From NCBI RefSeq assembly GCF_901538265.1, contig NZ_LR593886.1:7895738-7959737 (forward strand): a stretch of 64,000 bases of DNA, given 5' to 3'. The position numbers were made by a program, and so were the translations under genes. Origin of the DNA: Gemmata massiliana. Lineage in GTDB: Bacteria; Planctomycetota; Planctomycetia; Gemmatales; Gemmataceae. The notes beneath the pieces were generated by a model. It was given only the letters and a program-made list of their open reading frames with translations. It made no database searches and was not told where the DNA came from. Positions within the stretch are counted from its first letter, which is position 1; each line of letters starts with the position of its first letter. Shown here piece by piece: positions 16,725 through 27,714 of the stretch.

Positions 16725-16822
16725 GAGCCACGGATGACACAGATAACACGGATTAAGACCAAAAGTGTTCTCTCGACACGGTTTGATGTCTTGATCCGCG
16801 TTATCTGTGTCATCCGTGGCTC
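16725..16822. repeat. 98-bp imperfect palindromic element downstream of tuf
   Basis: The left end GAGCCACGGATGACACAGAT and the right end, read in complement, match for ~30 bases (ATCTGTGTCATCCGTGGCTC at the right). The interior is not conserved. A similar palindrome built on CGCAGATGACGCGGAT lies at 28426-28515, so this is a dispersed intergenic family that could also form a terminator-like hairpin for tuf. Confidence 0.7.
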
Positions 16823-16908
16823 ATCTTCTTATCTCGTCTCTTCGTGAAACCCCTGCCACGTGATACAAGAAGCGGTACTCGCACTCGTAACTACTTCGAG
16901 AACCGCCG

Positions 16909-17655
16909 ATGATCGCCACCGACTCCGTCGCCGATATCACTACCCCCACCGGCCCGATGCGGACGTATTTCTACGCCCCGCACGAGCCGGGGCGCCCCCC
17001 GACCGCGCGCGCGGGTTTGGTGCTGTACTCCGAAATCTTTCAGCAAACGCCCCCCGTGCGCCGGCTCGCGCTCCAGTTCGCGAGTTTGGGTTATCTGGTC
17101 GCAGTACCAGAAGTGTACCACGCACACGAACCGGCCGGGTGCGTGCTCGGCTACGACGACGCGGGGAAGAATCGCGGGAACGCACTGAAGCAAATCATCC
17201 CGATGGCGGACTTCGACGCAGACGCCCGCGCGGTGGTCGACGCACTCCTGGCTCACCGCGCGTGTAACGGCAGCGTGGGGGCGGTCGGCATCTGTCTCGG
17301 CGGGCACCTGGCGTTTCGTGCAGCACTGCTACCCGAAGTGCGAGCGACCGCGTGCTTCTACCCCACCGACCTCCACACTGGCACGCTTGGTAAAGGTGGC
17401 GGTGCGGACTCACTCGCCCGCGCCGGAGAGATTAGCGGAGAATTGCTGATGGTGTTCGGGCGCCAAGACCCGCACGTCCCCAGCGCGGGTCGCCGAGCGA
17501 TCTACGACGCGCTCGAATCGGCCGGCGTGTGGTTCACCTGGCACGAGTTCAACGCCGCGCACGCTTTCCTGCGCGACGAAGGCGAGCGCTACGACCCGTC
17601 GACTGCACGGCTCGCAATCGGACTCGCAGGCGATCTCTTCCGCCGCGCGCTGTAA
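16909..17655 (+). CDS. Dienelactone hydrolase family protein
   Basis: 248 aa alpha/beta hydrolase. The cysteine nucleophile is in GICLGGH (Cys129), the acid in GRQDPHVP (Asp187) and the His in NAAHAF (His218). A Glu in YSEIF (Glu42) matches the substrate-gated triad of dienelactone hydrolases. The enzymes open lactone rings in chlorocatechol breakdown, but most genomic members have unknown substrates; no aromatic-degradation genes are nearby. Cytoplasmic, no signal peptide. Its end faces the glgX stop with a 16-base gap. Confidence 0.85.
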   Translation: MIATDSVADITTPTGPMRTYFYAPHEPGRPPTARAGLVLYSEIFQQTPPVRRLALQFASLGYLVAVPEVYHAHEPAGCVLGYDDAGKNRGNALKQIIPMADFDADARAVVDALLAHRACNGSVGAVGICLGGHLAFRAALLPEVRATACFYPTDLHTGTLGKGGGADSLARAGEISGELLMVFGRQDPHVPSAGRRAIYDALESAGVWFTWHEFNAAHAFLRDEGERYDPSTARLAIGLAGDLFRRAL

Positions 17656-17671
17656 ACATCCAACGCGCGAA

Positions 17672-19981
17672 TCACGCTTCCGAGATCAGCACCAGCGTGG
17701 TGAACGCGGCCACCGTGTACACGCTCCCCTCGGGAACGACGGGGCCGTTCTCGGTCGGGATGATGTCGTCCGGACTCGGCAGCGCGGTGTCGATCATCCG
17801 GCGCCAGCGCCGCCGCGTCGGGGCCGGTGGAATGCGGAACTTCAGCGGCTCGCTCCAGGCGTTCATCGCGACGTAGAAATCGTTGTCGATGTGGTAATCG
17901 GGGTCGTGCTCGCGCCCGGTGAACCGGCCGTCCAGTGCGAACACCAGCGTGCGCGACGAGTGCCCCCAATCCGGTTGGTACGGTTCCGTGCCGTGCCAGT
18001 GAATGTCGGCCAGTGCCGGCAGAACGGCCGCCCCGAGTTCGCGCCCGGCCCGGGCGAACTCGGCGACCGCACTCGTATCGGCCCCCGGCGGCAGCCCCGA
18101 GTCCCCCGGGCGCACGGGACCGGCGGACGGGAACACGTCGCCCCCGTGTACCGCTTTCCCCGGTTCGCCCGCAACTGGTGGGGGCGTGGTCGCGGGGAAC
18201 CCGCGCACCTCTCGCGCCGGCTCGCCGCGCATGAACTCGCCGACGAAGAACCGCCGGCGCCGCAGCGCCGGGTGGCGCTTCCGCAGGTGAATTAGCTCTC
18301 GCACGAAGCGCAAGAAATCCTTGTTCTTCTCCGCGAGCGCCCAGTTCACCCACGAAATCTCGTTGTCCTGGCACCAGGCGTTGTTGTTACCCTTCTGAGT
18401 GCGCAGGAACTCGTCGCCGGCCAACAGCATGGGCACGCCCTGGCTAATCATCAGAGTCGTCATCATGTTCTTGGCCTGCCGCTCGCGGAGCGCGAGAACG
18501 GACGGGTCGGTCGTCTCGCCCTCGGTGCCGCAGTTCCACGAGTTGTTGTGGTTCTCCCCGTCGCGGCCCTGTTCGCCGTTCGCCTCGTTGTGTTTCTCGT
18601 TGTAACTCACAAGATCGTTGAGCGTGAACCCGTCGTGCGCGGTGACGAAGTTCACCGAGTGGCGCGGGAGCCGGCCGCTCCACTGGTACAGGTCCGCGCT
18701 GCCGCATATGCGGTCCGCGAGCGCAGCCGTCATGCCGTAGTCGCCCTTCCAGAACTGGCGCACGTCGTCGCGGTACTTCCCGTTCCACTCGCTCCACCGG
18801 CGCCCGAACGGGAACCGCCCCACCTGGTACAGCCCGCCCGCGTCCCACGGCTCGGCGATGAGCTTCGTGTCCGCCAGCACGCCGTCCTCGGTGATGCTCT
18901 CGATCACCGGCGGCTCGACCATCACGTTCCCGCGCCGGTCGCGCCCCAAAATTGAGGCGAGGTCGAACCGGAACCCGTCCACGTGCATGTCCCCGACCCA
19001 GTACCGCAGGCACGTCATGATGAGGTCGCGGACGATCGGGTGGTTGCAGTTCACCGTGTTCCCGCACCCCGAATAGTTCAGGTACTTCCCCTGATCGTCC
19101 ATCAGGTAGTACAGCTCGTTGTCCAGCCCGCGGAAGCTGTAGGTGCGCCCGGCGTCGTTGCCCTCCCCGGTGTGGTTGAACACCACGTCCAGAATGACTT
19201 CGATGCCGGCCGCGTGCATGGCCTTCACCATGTCGCGGAACTCGTGCGTCTGGCCGAACTGTCTGGCGCTGGCCGCGAACCCGGCCTTCGGCGCCGCGAA
19301 CGCGACCGGGTTGTACCCCCAGAAATTGGTCAGTTTCTCGCCCGTTTCCGGGTTCACGAACGGGCAGTCGCACTCGTCCCACTCGAACACGGGCATCAGT
19401 TCAACGGCCGTTACTCCGAGCCACTTCAGGTACGGGATCTTCTCGACCAACCCGCGGAACGTCCCTCGATCCGCCACGCCGCTGGACGGGTCGCACGTGA
19501 ACCCGCGCACGTGGACCTCGTAGATGAGCGAGTCCTCGTACTCGGTGAGCGGCGGGGTGTCGTCCTCCCAGTTGTAGCGCGTGCCGCGCCGGTAGAGGCT
19601 CCGGCGGCTCGTGCGCTGCGGGTCGGTCTCGCAAGTGCCGGCCCACTCCGCGTTGTCCGAGAGCATCACCGCGGACGGGTCGAGCAACAGGCGCGACGGG
19701 TCGAACCGCGTGCGCGGACCGTGCGGACCGTCCACGCGCCAGCCGTAGCAGAACGCCTCCGGCAAATCGTGAACGCGGATGTGCCAGTGATCGCCGGTCC
19801 GGTTCTTCCGGGCTTCGAGCGGGAACTCCGCCAGCGGAGTGTTTCCCCCACCAACGGGAAGAATCACGAGCGTGACCCGCTGCCCGTGGCGGCAGAGGAG
19901 CGCGAAGTTCGCCCCGTCGGGCGTGAGCGACGGGCCGAGCGGCAGCGGGCGCCCGCGGCTGGTGCGGAAGGGCGGCGTCAT
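17672..19981 (-). CDS. glgX: Glycogen debranching enzyme GlgX (GH13 isoamylase type)
   Basis: 769 aa from the ATG at 19981; a longer frame to 20047 exists. An N-terminal CBM48-like domain (GRPLPLGPSLTPDGANFALLCRHGQRVTLVIL) is followed by a GH13 barrel. The nucleophile Asp is in VDGFRFDLAS (~340), the acid/base Glu in IAEPWDAGG (~377) and the third Asp in AHDGFTLND (~449). It cleaves alpha-1,6 branches of phosphorylase-limited glycogen. It is somewhat longer than usual because of a Pro/Gly/Ala insert around residues 590-620 (ATTPPPVAGEPGK). No other glg genes are adjacent. Confidence 0.9.
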   Translation of the reverse strand: MTPPFRTSRGRPLPLGPSLTPDGANFALLCRHGQRVTLVILPVGGGNTPLAEFPLEARKNRTGDHWHIRVHDLPEAFCYGWRVDGPHGPRTRFDPSRLLLDPSAVMLSDNAEWAGTCETDPQRTSRRSLYRRGTRYNWEDDTPPLTEYEDSLIYEVHVRGFTCDPSSGVADRGTFRGLVEKIPYLKWLGVTAVELMPVFEWDECDCPFVNPETGEKLTNFWGYNPVAFAAPKAGFAASARQFGQTHEFRDMVKAMHAAGIEVILDVVFNHTGEGNDAGRTYSFRGLDNELYYLMDDQGKYLNYSGCGNTVNCNHPIVRDLIMTCLRYWVGDMHVDGFRFDLASILGRDRRGNVMVEPPVIESITEDGVLADTKLIAEPWDAGGLYQVGRFPFGRRWSEWNGKYRDDVRQFWKGDYGMTAALADRICGSADLYQWSGRLPRHSVNFVTAHDGFTLNDLVSYNEKHNEANGEQGRDGENHNNSWNCGTEGETTDPSVLALRERQAKNMMTTLMISQGVPMLLAGDEFLRTQKGNNNAWCQDNEISWVNWALAEKNKDFLRFVRELIHLRKRHPALRRRRFFVGEFMRGEPAREVRGFPATTPPPVAGEPGKAVHGGDVFPSAGPVRPGDSGLPPGADTSAVAEFARAGRELGAAVLPALADIHWHGTEPYQPDWGHSSRTLVFALDGRFTGREHDPDYHIDNDFYVAMNAWSEPLKFRIPPAPTRRRWRRMIDTALPSPDDIIPTENGPVVPEGSVYTVAAFTTLVLISEA

Positions 19982-20333
19982 TCTTGGCCCCCAGACGTCG
20001 GAAAGAACGCGATTACCTAGCGTTACGATTCCCGCAACCCGCGGCAACCGTGTTTCGATCCGGCGAAGTGTGCGCTAGGCAGAAATAAAAACTTCGACTT
20101 TGCCCGCCCCAAGAGAATCGAAGACTTCACGTGGGAATCCACAAAAACCGCGGCAAACTAGCCGGAATCCGAGCCAAAGGCACGCGCCGTGCGGTGGCGA
20201 AACGGGGACGCTCAACCAATCGCCGGTCGGTCATTCGCGCCCGACTTGACCCGACCCCGTTTGTGACCCAGATTTCAGTGCTATCCTTCGACCCGTAACG
20301 TCGCCCGCGGGCGAAATCCACAAGGATGGTCAG
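19982..20333. other. Divergent intergenic region between glgX and the HDOD-kinase gene
   Basis: About 350 bases with promoters for both directions expected. It holds a short A-rich patch (AGAAATAAAAACTT near 20080-20096) that stands out from the GC-rich background. No repeat, riboswitch or small gene was recognised. Confidence 0.5.
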
Positions 20334-22325
20334 GTGTCGACAACAATTTATCCCCCGCCCGCAATTCCGCTCCCCCCGCGGCACCGTGCCGCCCGGGAAG
20401 AGGTGCTCGCGGCCGTCCTCGACCCGACGCGGCTCCCGGCCGCGCCCGCGGTCGCGCTCCAGGTTGTGACGGCGGCGTCGCGCCCGGACTGTGAACCGTC
20501 CGAAATCGTGACCCTCCTCGCGCTCGATTCGGCCCTGTGCGGAAAGCTCCTCCGCGCCGTGAACTCGTGTATCTACGGGCTGAAGCAGCCGATCTCCTCG
20601 GTCGCCCGCGCGGTCCACGTGATCGGGCTGAACACCGTCCGCTCGCTGGCCCTGGGCCTCTCGATCCCCGCCGTGAAGTTCGGGCGCGGGACCGAACCGG
20701 CGATGCGCGAATACTGGATGACCTCCGTGGGCGGGGCCATCATTGCGCGCGAACTGGCGGTGCTCGTGCGGCGCGCCAACCCGGACGACGACCTCGTGGC
20801 CGGGTTGCTCCGCGACCTCGGCGAGTTGCTCCTGCGCCAGATGTACGCCGACACGTGGGCCAAGCACGTCGCGTATTACGGTGACCGGCTCATTGAAGAC
20901 CCGTGCGCGGCGGAACTCGAATCGTTCGGGATCGACCACGCCGACATCACGGCCGAGATCCTCCAGCAGTGGAAGCTCCCGCCCGACATCGTGGAGCCGA
21001 TCCGGTACCACCACCAGCCCGCGCTGGCCGTGGGTGGCGGGAAGGTGCAACAGAACCGCGCCGAACTGCTCCAGTTCGCGAACTACCTCGTCCAACTCGA
21101 TACCGTCGCGCAGAACCCGGAGCTCCTCAACCGCGTGCTGAACACGGCGAAGGAGCGGTTCCACTTGCCGCGCCAGGCGCTGGTCGCGTTCCTCCAGAGC
21201 GTCGCGCCGAAGATCGAGGCGTTCGCGGCGGTGCTCAACCAGGACATCGGCCAGTGCCCGAACTACGCCGCGGTGCTCGCGGCCGGCGCCGCCGAACTGG
21301 TGAACCTGACCGTCGAAACCAGCCGCAACCGGATGAGCGGGCCGACTGCGGCGACGCGGATGGGCGGGTCGTCCGCGTCGTCCACGGGCCTGCGCCCGAA
21401 CGAATCGACGCGGATGCGCCCGAAGCCCCCGGCCCCGCCCTCGCGCACACCGGCACCCGCAAGCGGTACCGGGCTCGCCGAGTTCCGCCCCGAGTTCGCC
21501 AAGAACATGCCCGCGGGCGGGTGCAAGCTCGGGGACTACGAGCTGCAGAGCATCCTCGGGCGCGGCGCGATGGGGATCGTGTTCAAGGCGTTCGAGCCGA
21601 GCCTGTCCCGGTTCGTGGCGATCAAGATGCTCGCGCCGGAGCTGGCTTCCGCACCGGTCGCGCGCCAGCGGTTCGCGCGTGAGGCCCGGGTCGCGGCCTC
21701 GATCCAGCACGAGAACGTGGTCGGCATCCACGCCGTGCGCGAGCTGAACGGGATCCCGTACCTCGCGATGGAGCACGTGAACGGGAGCTGCCTGGAGACG
21801 CGCGTCGAGCAGCACGGGTCGATGCCGGTCCTGCTCGCGCTGAGTGTGGCGCGCCAGATCGCCTCCGGGCTGGCCGCGGCGCACGCCAAGCAGATCATCC
21901 ACCGCGACATCAAGCCCGCGAACATCCTGATCGAGGACGAGAGCGGCCGGGCCAAGATCACCGACTTCGGGCTGGCCCGGGTGATCGACGACGCGAAGGT
22001 GACCGCCGACGGCACCCTGATCGGCACCCCGTTCTTCATGGCCCCGGAAACCGTTCAGGGGCGCGGCGCGGACATGCGGTCGGACCTGTTCGGGCTGGGC
22101 GGGGTGATGTACCACATGGTCACCGGGCGCGTCCCGTTCCCGGGGCAGACCGTGGCGGCCGTGTTCAACGCGGTCTGCACGAAGGAGCCGGAGGCGCCGC
22201 GCCGGTTGCGCCCCACGGTCCCGGACTGGCTCGAGGACATGATCCTGCGCCTGCTACACAAGGACCCGACCGCGCGCTACCCGGACTCGGCGTCCGTGGC
22301 CGCGATCCTCGGGGAGTGCTGCTGA
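20334..22325 (+). CDS. HDOD domain - Ser/Thr protein kinase fusion
   Basis: 663 aa, GTG start at 20334. Residues ~30-230 form an HDOD domain (LPAAPAVALQVV..., LDSALCGKLLRAVNSCIYGL, LLRDLGELLL), a non-catalytic HD-type output module. A Ser/Thr/Pro-rich linker spans ~335-390. Residues ~398-660 are a complete Hanks-type kinase: glycine loop GRGAMGIVFKA (~406), VAIKML lysine, HRDIKPANIL (~522), DFGLAR, and GTPFFMAPE. It would phosphorylate proteins in response to an unknown input sensed by the HDOD part. No membrane helix. A receiver protein follows 142 bases downstream on the same strand, hinting at a joint signalling cluster. Confidence 0.9.
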   Translation: MSTTIYPPPAIPLPPRHRAAREEVLAAVLDPTRLPAAPAVALQVVTAASRPDCEPSEIVTLLALDSALCGKLLRAVNSCIYGLKQPISSVARAVHVIGLNTVRSLALGLSIPAVKFGRGTEPAMREYWMTSVGGAIIARELAVLVRRANPDDDLVAGLLRDLGELLLRQMYADTWAKHVAYYGDRLIEDPCAAELESFGIDHADITAEILQQWKLPPDIVEPIRYHHQPALAVGGGKVQQNRAELLQFANYLVQLDTVAQNPELLNRVLNTAKERFHLPRQALVAFLQSVAPKIEAFAAVLNQDIGQCPNYAAVLAAGAAELVNLTVETSRNRMSGPTAATRMGGSSASSTGLRPNESTRMRPKPPAPPSRTPAPASGTGLAEFRPEFAKNMPAGGCKLGDYELQSILGRGAMGIVFKAFEPSLSRFVAIKMLAPELASAPVARQRFAREARVAASIQHENVVGIHAVRELNGIPYLAMEHVNGSCLETRVEQHGSMPVLLALSVARQIASGLAAAHAKQIIHRDIKPANILIEDESGRAKITDFGLARVIDDAKVTADGTLIGTPFFMAPETVQGRGADMRSDLFGLGGVMYHMVTGRVPFPGQTVAAVFNAVCTKEPEAPRRLRPTVPDWLEDMILRLLHKDPTARYPDSASVAAILGECC

Positions 22326-22467
22326 CACCCGAACGAATCTCAGGAATTCGCGGACCGGTCCGTTGCCACATCGGACCGATCCTTCATACGAATACAACAC
22401 TTGTTTCGTCTTCTCGTTTTTTGATTTGCGACGCCGACCCAACAGCACGACGTAGTTCGGGTGAGCG

Positions 22468-22917
22468 ATGCCGGCCGATCCCCCTTCCCCGCCACCCTCC
22501 AAGAACCGCGCGGCCCCGAAACCGGGGCGCGCCGCGAACCGGCCCACGCTCCTCGTGGCCGACGACGACGACTCGGTGCGCGACTTCGTCCGCATCGTAC
22601 TGGAACGGGCCGGGTTCACCGTGGTCACCGCGACCAACGGGCGCGACGCGGGGCACCTGTTCGCCGCGACCCCGTCCGCGTTCGACCTCGTGCTCACCGA
22701 CGTCGTGATGCCGTTCGCCACCGGCGTGGAACTGGCCGCACGAGTGCGCGCCCTGCGCCCGGACCTCCCGGTCCTCTTCATGTCCGCGTTCGCCGGCGGG
22801 TCCGAACTCGAACTCCACCCGCTCCCGCCCGACGAACCCCTTCTCGAAAAACCGTTCCCGATGGCCGAACTGCTCAAAGTGGTCCGCGCCGCCCTCGGCG
22901 CCCGCAACGCGACCTGA
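22468..22917 (+). CDS. Single-domain response regulator (CheY-like receiver)
   Basis: 149 aa: a ~24-residue Pro/Ala-rich head, then a full receiver domain. Acid pocket ADDDD (31-35), phospho-acceptor Asp78 in LTDVVMP, switch Ser106 in FMSAF, and Lys128 in EKPF. No output domain, so it should act by protein-protein contact. It follows the HDOD-kinase gene and precedes the GAPxxNxGDH protein on the same strand; no histidine kinase is nearby. This layout suggests cross-talk with the Ser/Thr kinase, but the sequence alone cannot show it. Confidence 0.9.
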   Translation: MPADPPSPPPSKNRAAPKPGRAANRPTLLVADDDDSVRDFVRIVLERAGFTVVTATNGRDAGHLFAATPSAFDLVLTDVVMPFATGVELAARVRALRPDLPVLFMSAFAGGSELELHPLPPDEPLLEKPFPMAELLKVVRAALGARNAT

Positions 22918-23008
22918 TCGACGGGCTACCCGGCCCTCAGTTCCACTGCGTAAGATGTACCGGCACGGGTGGCGAATCGCGCCCGACCGCGTTCACAAGA
23001 GTCCCGTC

Positions 23009-23866
23009 ATGGCATCGTTCGATGACGAAGCTCCGGACCCGTTAGGGCCTGCGCGCCCGCTCCTGGTTGCTGCCAACCGGTTGGCGGCCCGGGCCGCGGG
23101 GACCGGGGACTTCGCCGGAAGCTACGCGCTGCTCGCGTGTGCCGTGCGCCTCACACGGCGGGTCCGCGGGTTGAGCGAGGTCGCGGACTTCCGCCTCGAA
23201 CGCGCGACCGACGAGGCCGAAAACGAGAGCGCCCCGGAAGCACAAAACGAGGCGCTCCGGGACGCGATCGAGGCCCTACTCGGGGACGCCGAGTCGCCCG
23301 ATGAGGCGCTCCCGACCGATCCGCTCGCCGCGGCGCAAACGCTCATCGGCCGGGCCATCGCGATCGGCGCCCCCGCGTACAACACCGGCGACCATCAAGG
23401 GTGCTTCGACGTGTACTCCTGCACGGCGCGGATCGTTTTAGCCACCGTCGCTCAGCTCCCCGAACCCGCGTCCGCACAGCTCCGCGACGCGCTCGCGAAG
23501 TGCCGCGAGCTGAGCGACTCGGACGCCCAGGCGTGGGCCATGCGGCACGCCTTCGACGCGATCGGCGAACTGGGCGGCGCGGGCGGCGACATCACCCCGC
23601 GCCAGGTGCTCGCGCTGATCTCGATGGCGATCTCCATCGGCGCGCCGGCCTTCAACGCGGGCGACCACCGCGGGTGCTACGAGGTCTACGCCTGCACCGC
23701 CCGGCTACTCGTCAACAGCCCGGCCGCACCGAACAACGTCAAAACCACTCTGCGCACGGCCCTCACGGACGCGAGCACGGTCCTCAACGTGACGCGCCAG
23801 GCGTGGATCATGCGCGAGGCGCTCGACGGACTGCTCGGCGCCGAAGCCGAAGAACGCGGCCCCTGA
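23009..23866 (+). CDS. Triplicated GAPxxNxGDHxGC repeat protein, unknown function
   Basis: 285 aa from the ATG at 23009 (a frame to 22955 adds non-conserved residues). It is built of three related units of about 75 residues. Unit 2 (~111-186) has IAIGAPAYNTGDHQGCFDVY plus CTARIV. Unit 3 (~202-277) has ISIGAPAFNAGDHRGCYEVY plus CTARLL. Unit 1 (~18-93) is degenerate, with TGDFAGSYALLACAVRL. Each unit ends in a helix with AW.MR.A or LRDAIEALL. Cytoplasmic, no signal. Family unnamed to me, though similar GAPxYNxGD motifs occur in other planctomycete proteins. Its position after the kinase and receiver genes suggests a signalling role. Confidence 0.75.
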   Translation: MASFDDEAPDPLGPARPLLVAANRLAARAAGTGDFAGSYALLACAVRLTRRVRGLSEVADFRLERATDEAENESAPEAQNEALRDAIEALLGDAESPDEALPTDPLAAAQTLIGRAIAIGAPAYNTGDHQGCFDVYSCTARIVLATVAQLPEPASAQLRDALAKCRELSDSDAQAWAMRHAFDAIGELGGAGGDITPRQVLALISMAISIGAPAFNAGDHRGCYEVYACTARLLVNSPAAPNNVKTTLRTALTDASTVLNVTRQAWIMREALDGLLGAEAEERGP

Positions 23867-23953
23867 TCCGTTCGTTCCGCGTGCGGACCGGGAGGGCGTT
23901 TTCTTCTCCGGGTCCGCGTATAATCGTTCCCATCCTCTCTGTCATCTCTTCAC

Positions 23954-23959
23954 AAGGAG
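23954..23959 (+). promoter_or_regulatory. Shine-Dalgarno site AAGGAG
   Basis: AAGGAG lies 5 bases before the ATG at 23965 and fixes the start of the prolyl oligopeptidase gene. Such clear sites are uncommon in this window. Confidence 0.75.
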
Positions 23960-23964
23960 CACCC

Positions 23965-26130
<2,166 letters not shown>

Positions 26131-26147
26131 GGTAAGTGCGACTCAGA

Positions 26148-26178
26148 GGATGCGGCCGGGGGACGCCCGGCCGCATCC
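26148..26178 (+). terminator. Hairpin after the prolyl oligopeptidase gene
   Basis: 13-bp perfect arms (GGATGCGGCCGGG at 26148-26160 and its complement at 26166-26178) with a 5-base loop, followed by GTTTGGTG. Position and shape fit an intrinsic terminator with a weak T-tract. Confidence 0.6.
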
Positions 26179-26213
26179 GTTTGGTGTGCTCGTGGTTGCT
26201 CAGGAACCGAACG

Positions 26214-26879
26214 ATGGACGAAGATACCTGGCTCAACACCCAGAACCTGAACGAGTTGTTGACGCACCCAGATATCTTCGACCACCGCAAGCGCCGGCTT
26301 CTGCTTTGCGCGTGTTCTCGGCGATTATTAAATTCCCTTACAGACATCCGATTCAAACACGCGATCGATGCCACAGAGGAGTACGCGGATCAGAGGGTAA
26401 CTTGGGAAGAACTTAAGACAAACGCACGGCGCGCTGCAATTGAGGCCCGCAACGCACTCACCGCCAGTAGACCGGGAGGCCGCATTCACGACGCGGCCGT
26501 TGCGGTGGTTGCCACGACAGCCAAATTCATGTCTTGGGATGTGCTGACATTAGCGCGACTCGCCCTGGCCAACACCCAAGGCCGGTACGAACAGGAAGTC
26601 GAGCGTACTGAAGAAATGGCACAAGTTCAATTACTCCGCGACATCTTCGGGAACCCGTTCCGCCCGGTCGCTTTCTCCTCTTCGTGGCGGACTGACACCG
26701 CAGTATCGCTCGCACGCGACATGTACGAATCGCGCGATTTTAGCGCGATGCCGATCCTCGCAGACGCGCTCCAAGACACCGGCTGTGACAGCGACGAGAT
26801 CCTGGCCCACTGTCGCGACCCCAAGCAGGTTCACGTGCGCGGGTGCTGGGTTGTTGACCTCGTACTCGGGAAGGAGTGA
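26214..26879 (+). CDS. Gemmataceae-type protein with IFGNPFRPV ... GCWVVDLVLGK C-terminal region
   Basis: 221 aa. It opens MDEDTWLNTQ and has a helical N-terminal part (RRLLLCACSRRLL ... ATEEYAD). The C-terminal module reads LLRDIFGNPFRPV, then W at a fixed distance, then SRDFSAMPILADALQDTGCDSDEILAHC and VRGCWVVDLVLGKE. From general familiarity this module recurs in many proteins of Gemmata relatives; function unknown. The Cys/His-containing end (HCRDP..HVRGCW) might bind metal, but this is a guess. ATG at 26214 is chosen at the beginning of the conserved-looking part. Stand-alone gene. Confidence 0.75.
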   Translation: MDEDTWLNTQNLNELLTHPDIFDHRKRRLLLCACSRRLLNSLTDIRFKHAIDATEEYADQRVTWEELKTNARRAAIEARNALTASRPGGRIHDAAVAVVATTAKFMSWDVLTLARLALANTQGRYEQEVERTEEMAQVQLLRDIFGNPFRPVAFSSSWRTDTAVSLARDMYESRDFSAMPILADALQDTGCDSDEILAHCRDPKQVHVRGCWVVDLVLGKE

Positions 26880-26906
26880 CGGTACGCTTGTGAATGGAGG
26901 TGAATC

Positions 26907-27518
26907 ATGCCGTCGAGTCCCGTATTAGCGCCACCGCCGTGGAAGCCATCGAACGTGGCCCCTCAACCACGAAAATGGACCGTCACAGAGTTCGATCATC
27001 TCGGTTCACTCGGTTGCTTCGCGGGTCGGCGCGCGTTCCTTCTCGACGGTGTCATTCTGGAGCAGGGGCCAATGGAACCGCCGCACGCGGACGCACTGGA
27101 AGTGCTGACCGAGCACGTTCGCGCGGCGTTCGGCACCGGGTGGCGCTTTCGTATTCAAACGCCGCTCCACCTCGACGATTTTAACAACCCCATGCCCGAT
27201 CTCGCGGTGGTCGCGGGAAGCCCTGGTTTCTATGGCGATCACCCCGTTTCCGCCGCACTCGTCGTTGAAGTGGCCGACACGACGCTGCAATCCGATCTCA
27301 CCGACAAGGCCGAACGGTACGCAACCGCGGGTATCGCCGATTACTGGGTGCTCGATCTCAACGCCGGCGTGCTCCACGTGTTACGCAACCCGCAGCCGCT
27401 CCCTACGAGCCTCGGCGCGACCCCTTATCGAACCCACAACGTACTCAAGCCGAACGACACCGTTTCGCCTCTAGCCGCATCGAACGCGACGATCCGCGTC
27501 GCCGATCTGTTGCCGTAA
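26907..27518 (+). CDS. Uma2 family (DUF820) restriction-endonuclease-fold protein
   Basis: 203 aa. It has the Uma2 layout: KWTVTEFDHL..LG near 23-34, a Glu/Asp region LLDGVILEQGPMEPPHA, PMPDLAVVAG with the active-site Asp, ALVVEVADTTLQSDLTDKAERYATAGIADYWVLDL with the E-x-K-like core. Uma2 proteins carry a PD-(D/E)xK fold and are hugely expanded in planctomycetes and cyanobacteria; their true targets are unclear. It follows the IFGNPFRPV protein by 27 bases. Confidence 0.85.
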   Translation: MPSSPVLAPPPWKPSNVAPQPRKWTVTEFDHLGSLGCFAGRRAFLLDGVILEQGPMEPPHADALEVLTEHVRAAFGTGWRFRIQTPLHLDDFNNPMPDLAVVAGSPGFYGDHPVSAALVVEVADTTLQSDLTDKAERYATAGIADYWVLDLNAGVLHVLRNPQPLPTSLGATPYRTHNVLKPNDTVSPLAASNATIRVADLLP

Positions 27519-27714
27519 TTCATTGTCGTGGTACGGGTTCGGTTCGCGTTTTTGGCTGTTGGAGTCGTCACACTCACACGTCGTCACTGTGGCCCGCGCG
27601 AATACCGGGCTCGCCCGAGCGTCTATGTGTTCACCCCGATTGCGCCCTTGTTAATAGCGCGGCCACGGACGAGAATTGCCTTACCCCACCCCAATCGCTG
27701 CCAGGACCACCCTC

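Noticed and set aside
20127-22115. 662-aa minus-strand frame over the HDOD-kinase gene
   Set aside because: High-GC antisense shadow; the kinase and HDOD motifs are on the plus strand.
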